Of a stretch of DNA of 64,000 nucleotides, positions 61,154 to 64,000 are shown piece by piece. The notes under the pieces were generated by a model. It did not search any database. It was not told the DNA's origin and was given only the letters and a program-made list of their open reading frames with translations. The position numbers were made by a program, and so were the translations under genes. The stretch's first letter is position 1; each line of letters begins with the position of its first letter. The DNA is taken from contig NC_092678.1 of the NCBI RefSeq assembly GCF_964355755.1, forward strand, positions 22,550,365 through 22,614,364, read 5' to 3'. The DNA is from Antedon mediterranea (Eukaryota > Echinodermata > Crinoidea > Comatulida > Antedonidae).

Positions 61154-61161
61154 TGACGTCA
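61154..61161. promoter_or_regulatory. CRE palindrome TGACGTCA upstream of the ARF gene
   Basis: A perfect CREB/ATF consensus 222 bp upstream of the ARF start codon, in a plausible promoter position. Binding is not shown by sequence alone. Confidence 0.5.
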
Positions 61162-61382
61162 TCTTACCGCACTCTTTCGGAAAACTCGAGCGAACAGGAA
61201 AATTAACGGTGTGACACCCGGCCGGTTTTTGTGTGTCGTCGTTGATGTGGTGTACGCCAACTTGGCTTGACTGACGTGGCAGAGAGGATTGAATAAGTGT
61301 TTATATTGTATATTGTACAGAAATCAACCATAATTAGCGTTTTTTGAAGATTGTATATCAACTCTAACTAATAAATATCAAC

Positions 61383-62549
<1,167 letters not shown>

Positions 62550-62873
62550 TAATAAAGTATTTAGTCTTGAGAAATACAGTAAGTGATCTAAGGCAGGGAA
62601 ACCCAGTTTTATTTCAGCACGCGCTGAAGCCTTGGGATATCTAAAAGTAGCCATGTTATTTGTTCTACTGTACTGTACTACCCATCATTACCTCTGTTGT
62701 TAATCCCACCTCCTATATTTTCTCTATTACAACAGTACTAAAATGTTTTGAAATGCACTAAGTTATTCAAGCCTATAGCCACCATTTTTACAGAAGGGGT
62801 AAAAATGAATTTCTATATATATTTTAAGTAAATGACAATAAATGGAAGTAATTTTCCGCTGATAGACGAATGA

Positions 62874-64000
62874 AGCTGCCAGGCTATAGACATTCATCAT
62901 CCCCTCATCATTAGTGGTCCCCTCCCCAGCTTGCCAGGCTATAGACATTCATCATCCCCTCATCATTAGTGGTCCCCTCCCCAGCTTGCCAGGCTATAGA
63001 CATTCATCATCCCCTCATCATTAGTGGTCCCCTCCCCAGCTTGCCAGGCTATAGACATTCATCATCCCCTCATCATTAGTGGTCCCCTCTCCAGCTTGCC
63101 AGGCTATAGACATTCATCATCCCCTCATCATTAGTGGTCCCCTCCCCAGCTTGCCAGGCTATAGACATTCATCATCCCCTCATCATTAGTGGCCCCCTCC
63201 CCAGCTTGCCAGGCTATAGACATTCATCATCCCCTCATCATTAGTGGTCCCCTCCCCAGCTTGCCAGGCTATAGACATTCATCATCCCCTCATCATTAGT
63301 GGTCCCCTCTCCAGCTTGCCAGGCTATAGACATTCATCATCCCCTCATCATTAGTGGTCCCCTTCCCAGCTTGCCAGGCTATAGACATTCATCATCCCCT
63401 CATCATTAGTGGTCCCCTCCCCAGCTTGCCAGGCTATAGACATTCATCATCCCCTCATCATTAGTGGTCCCCTCCCCAGCTTGCCAGGCTATAGACATTC
63501 ATCATCCCCTCATCATTAGTGGTCCCCTTCCCAGCTTGCCAGGCTATAGACATTCATCATCCCCTCATCATTAGTGGTCCCCTCCCCAGCTTGCCAGGCT
63601 ATAGACATTCATCATCCCCTCATCATTAGTGGTCCCCTCTCCAGCTTGCCAGGCTATAGACATTCATCATCCCCTCATCATTAGTGGTCCCCTTCCCAGC
63701 TTGCCAGGCTATAGACATTCATCATCCCCTCATCATTAGTGGTCCCCTCCCCAGCTTGCCAGGCTATAGACATTCATCATCCCCTCATCATTAGTGGTCC
63801 CCTTCCCAGCTTGCCAGGCTATAGACATTCATCATCCCCTCATCATTAGTGGTCCCCTCCCCAGCTTGCCAGGCTATAGACATTCATCATCCCCTCATCA
63901 TTAGTGGTCCCCTTCCCAGCTTGCCAGGCTATAGACATTCATCATCCCCTCATCATTAGTGGTCCCCTCTCCAGCTTGCCAGGCTATAGACATTCATCAT
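62874..64000. repeat. 55-bp minisatellite, at least 20 copies, running off the window
   Basis: The unit contains TGCCAGGCTATAGACATTCA and CCCCTCATCATTAGTGGTCC. Copies are nearly identical and differ mainly at CCTCCCCAG, CCTCTCCAG or CCTTCCCAG. It fills the ARF intron after exon 3 up to the window end. Confidence 0.97.

Overview
The window is animal nuclear DNA: AT-rich, with short coding exons split by GT-AG introns, and with non-coding DNA full of transposon fossils and tandem repeats. All six protein-coding genes lie on the + strand. The organism is probably a marine invertebrate deuterostome. An echinoderm or other ambulacrarian is my best guess, from the AGGCCTA-rich islands, the tRNA-derived SINE, the small dispersed DNA transposons and the minisatellite style. 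That is an inference; the phylum is not proven here.

Layout. (1) 57-11540: the 3' two thirds of a plasma-membrane Ca2+-ATPase gene (11 exons, ending in a PDZ-ligand-like ETAL). Its introns hold a 1.7 kb minisatellite, several MITEs, a SINE and a tandem pair of Helitron-like elements. (2) 15669-18003: a complete 451-residue alpha-tubulin with four coding exons, the first containing only the ATG. (3) 18.1-29.5 kb: about 11 kb with no gene I can support. It holds a nested pair of TIR transposons, a 2.3 kb foldback palindrome interrupted by an 848-bp MITE, a 157-bp satellite with higher-order structure and a 677-bp TIR element. (4) 30037-38339: RBM17/SPF45 (11 coding exons), with an apparently intact 4.5 kb LINE in intron 8. 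(5) 39662-56309: a 44-exon gene for a roughly 2315-residue coiled-coil protein resembling CCDC162. (6) 57927-60138: a 319-residue secreted protein, probably GPI-anchored, with two similar beta-rich domains. (7) 61383-62540: the first three coding exons of a class II ARF GTPase (ARF4/5-like), running off the window into a 55-bp minisatellite.

The genes are unrelated housekeeping or cell-biology genes (calcium export, microtubules, splicing, coiled-coil/ciliary, surface protein, vesicle traffic) and do not form a pathway. Exon chains were built by hand from ORF continuity, splice consensus and phase. The tubulin (452 codons with stop), RBM17 (463), CCDC162-like (2316) and surface-protein (320) chains all close in frame.

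No new enzymatic or defence system is evident. The most unusual material is structural. The foldback palindrome carries six DR1 nuclear-receptor-type sites and an insertion whose empty site survives in the opposite arm. The Helitron-like pair carries eight perfect TGACGTCA palindromes. Two tandem arrays copy an authentic 5' splice site many times within one gene. Two introns use GC donors.
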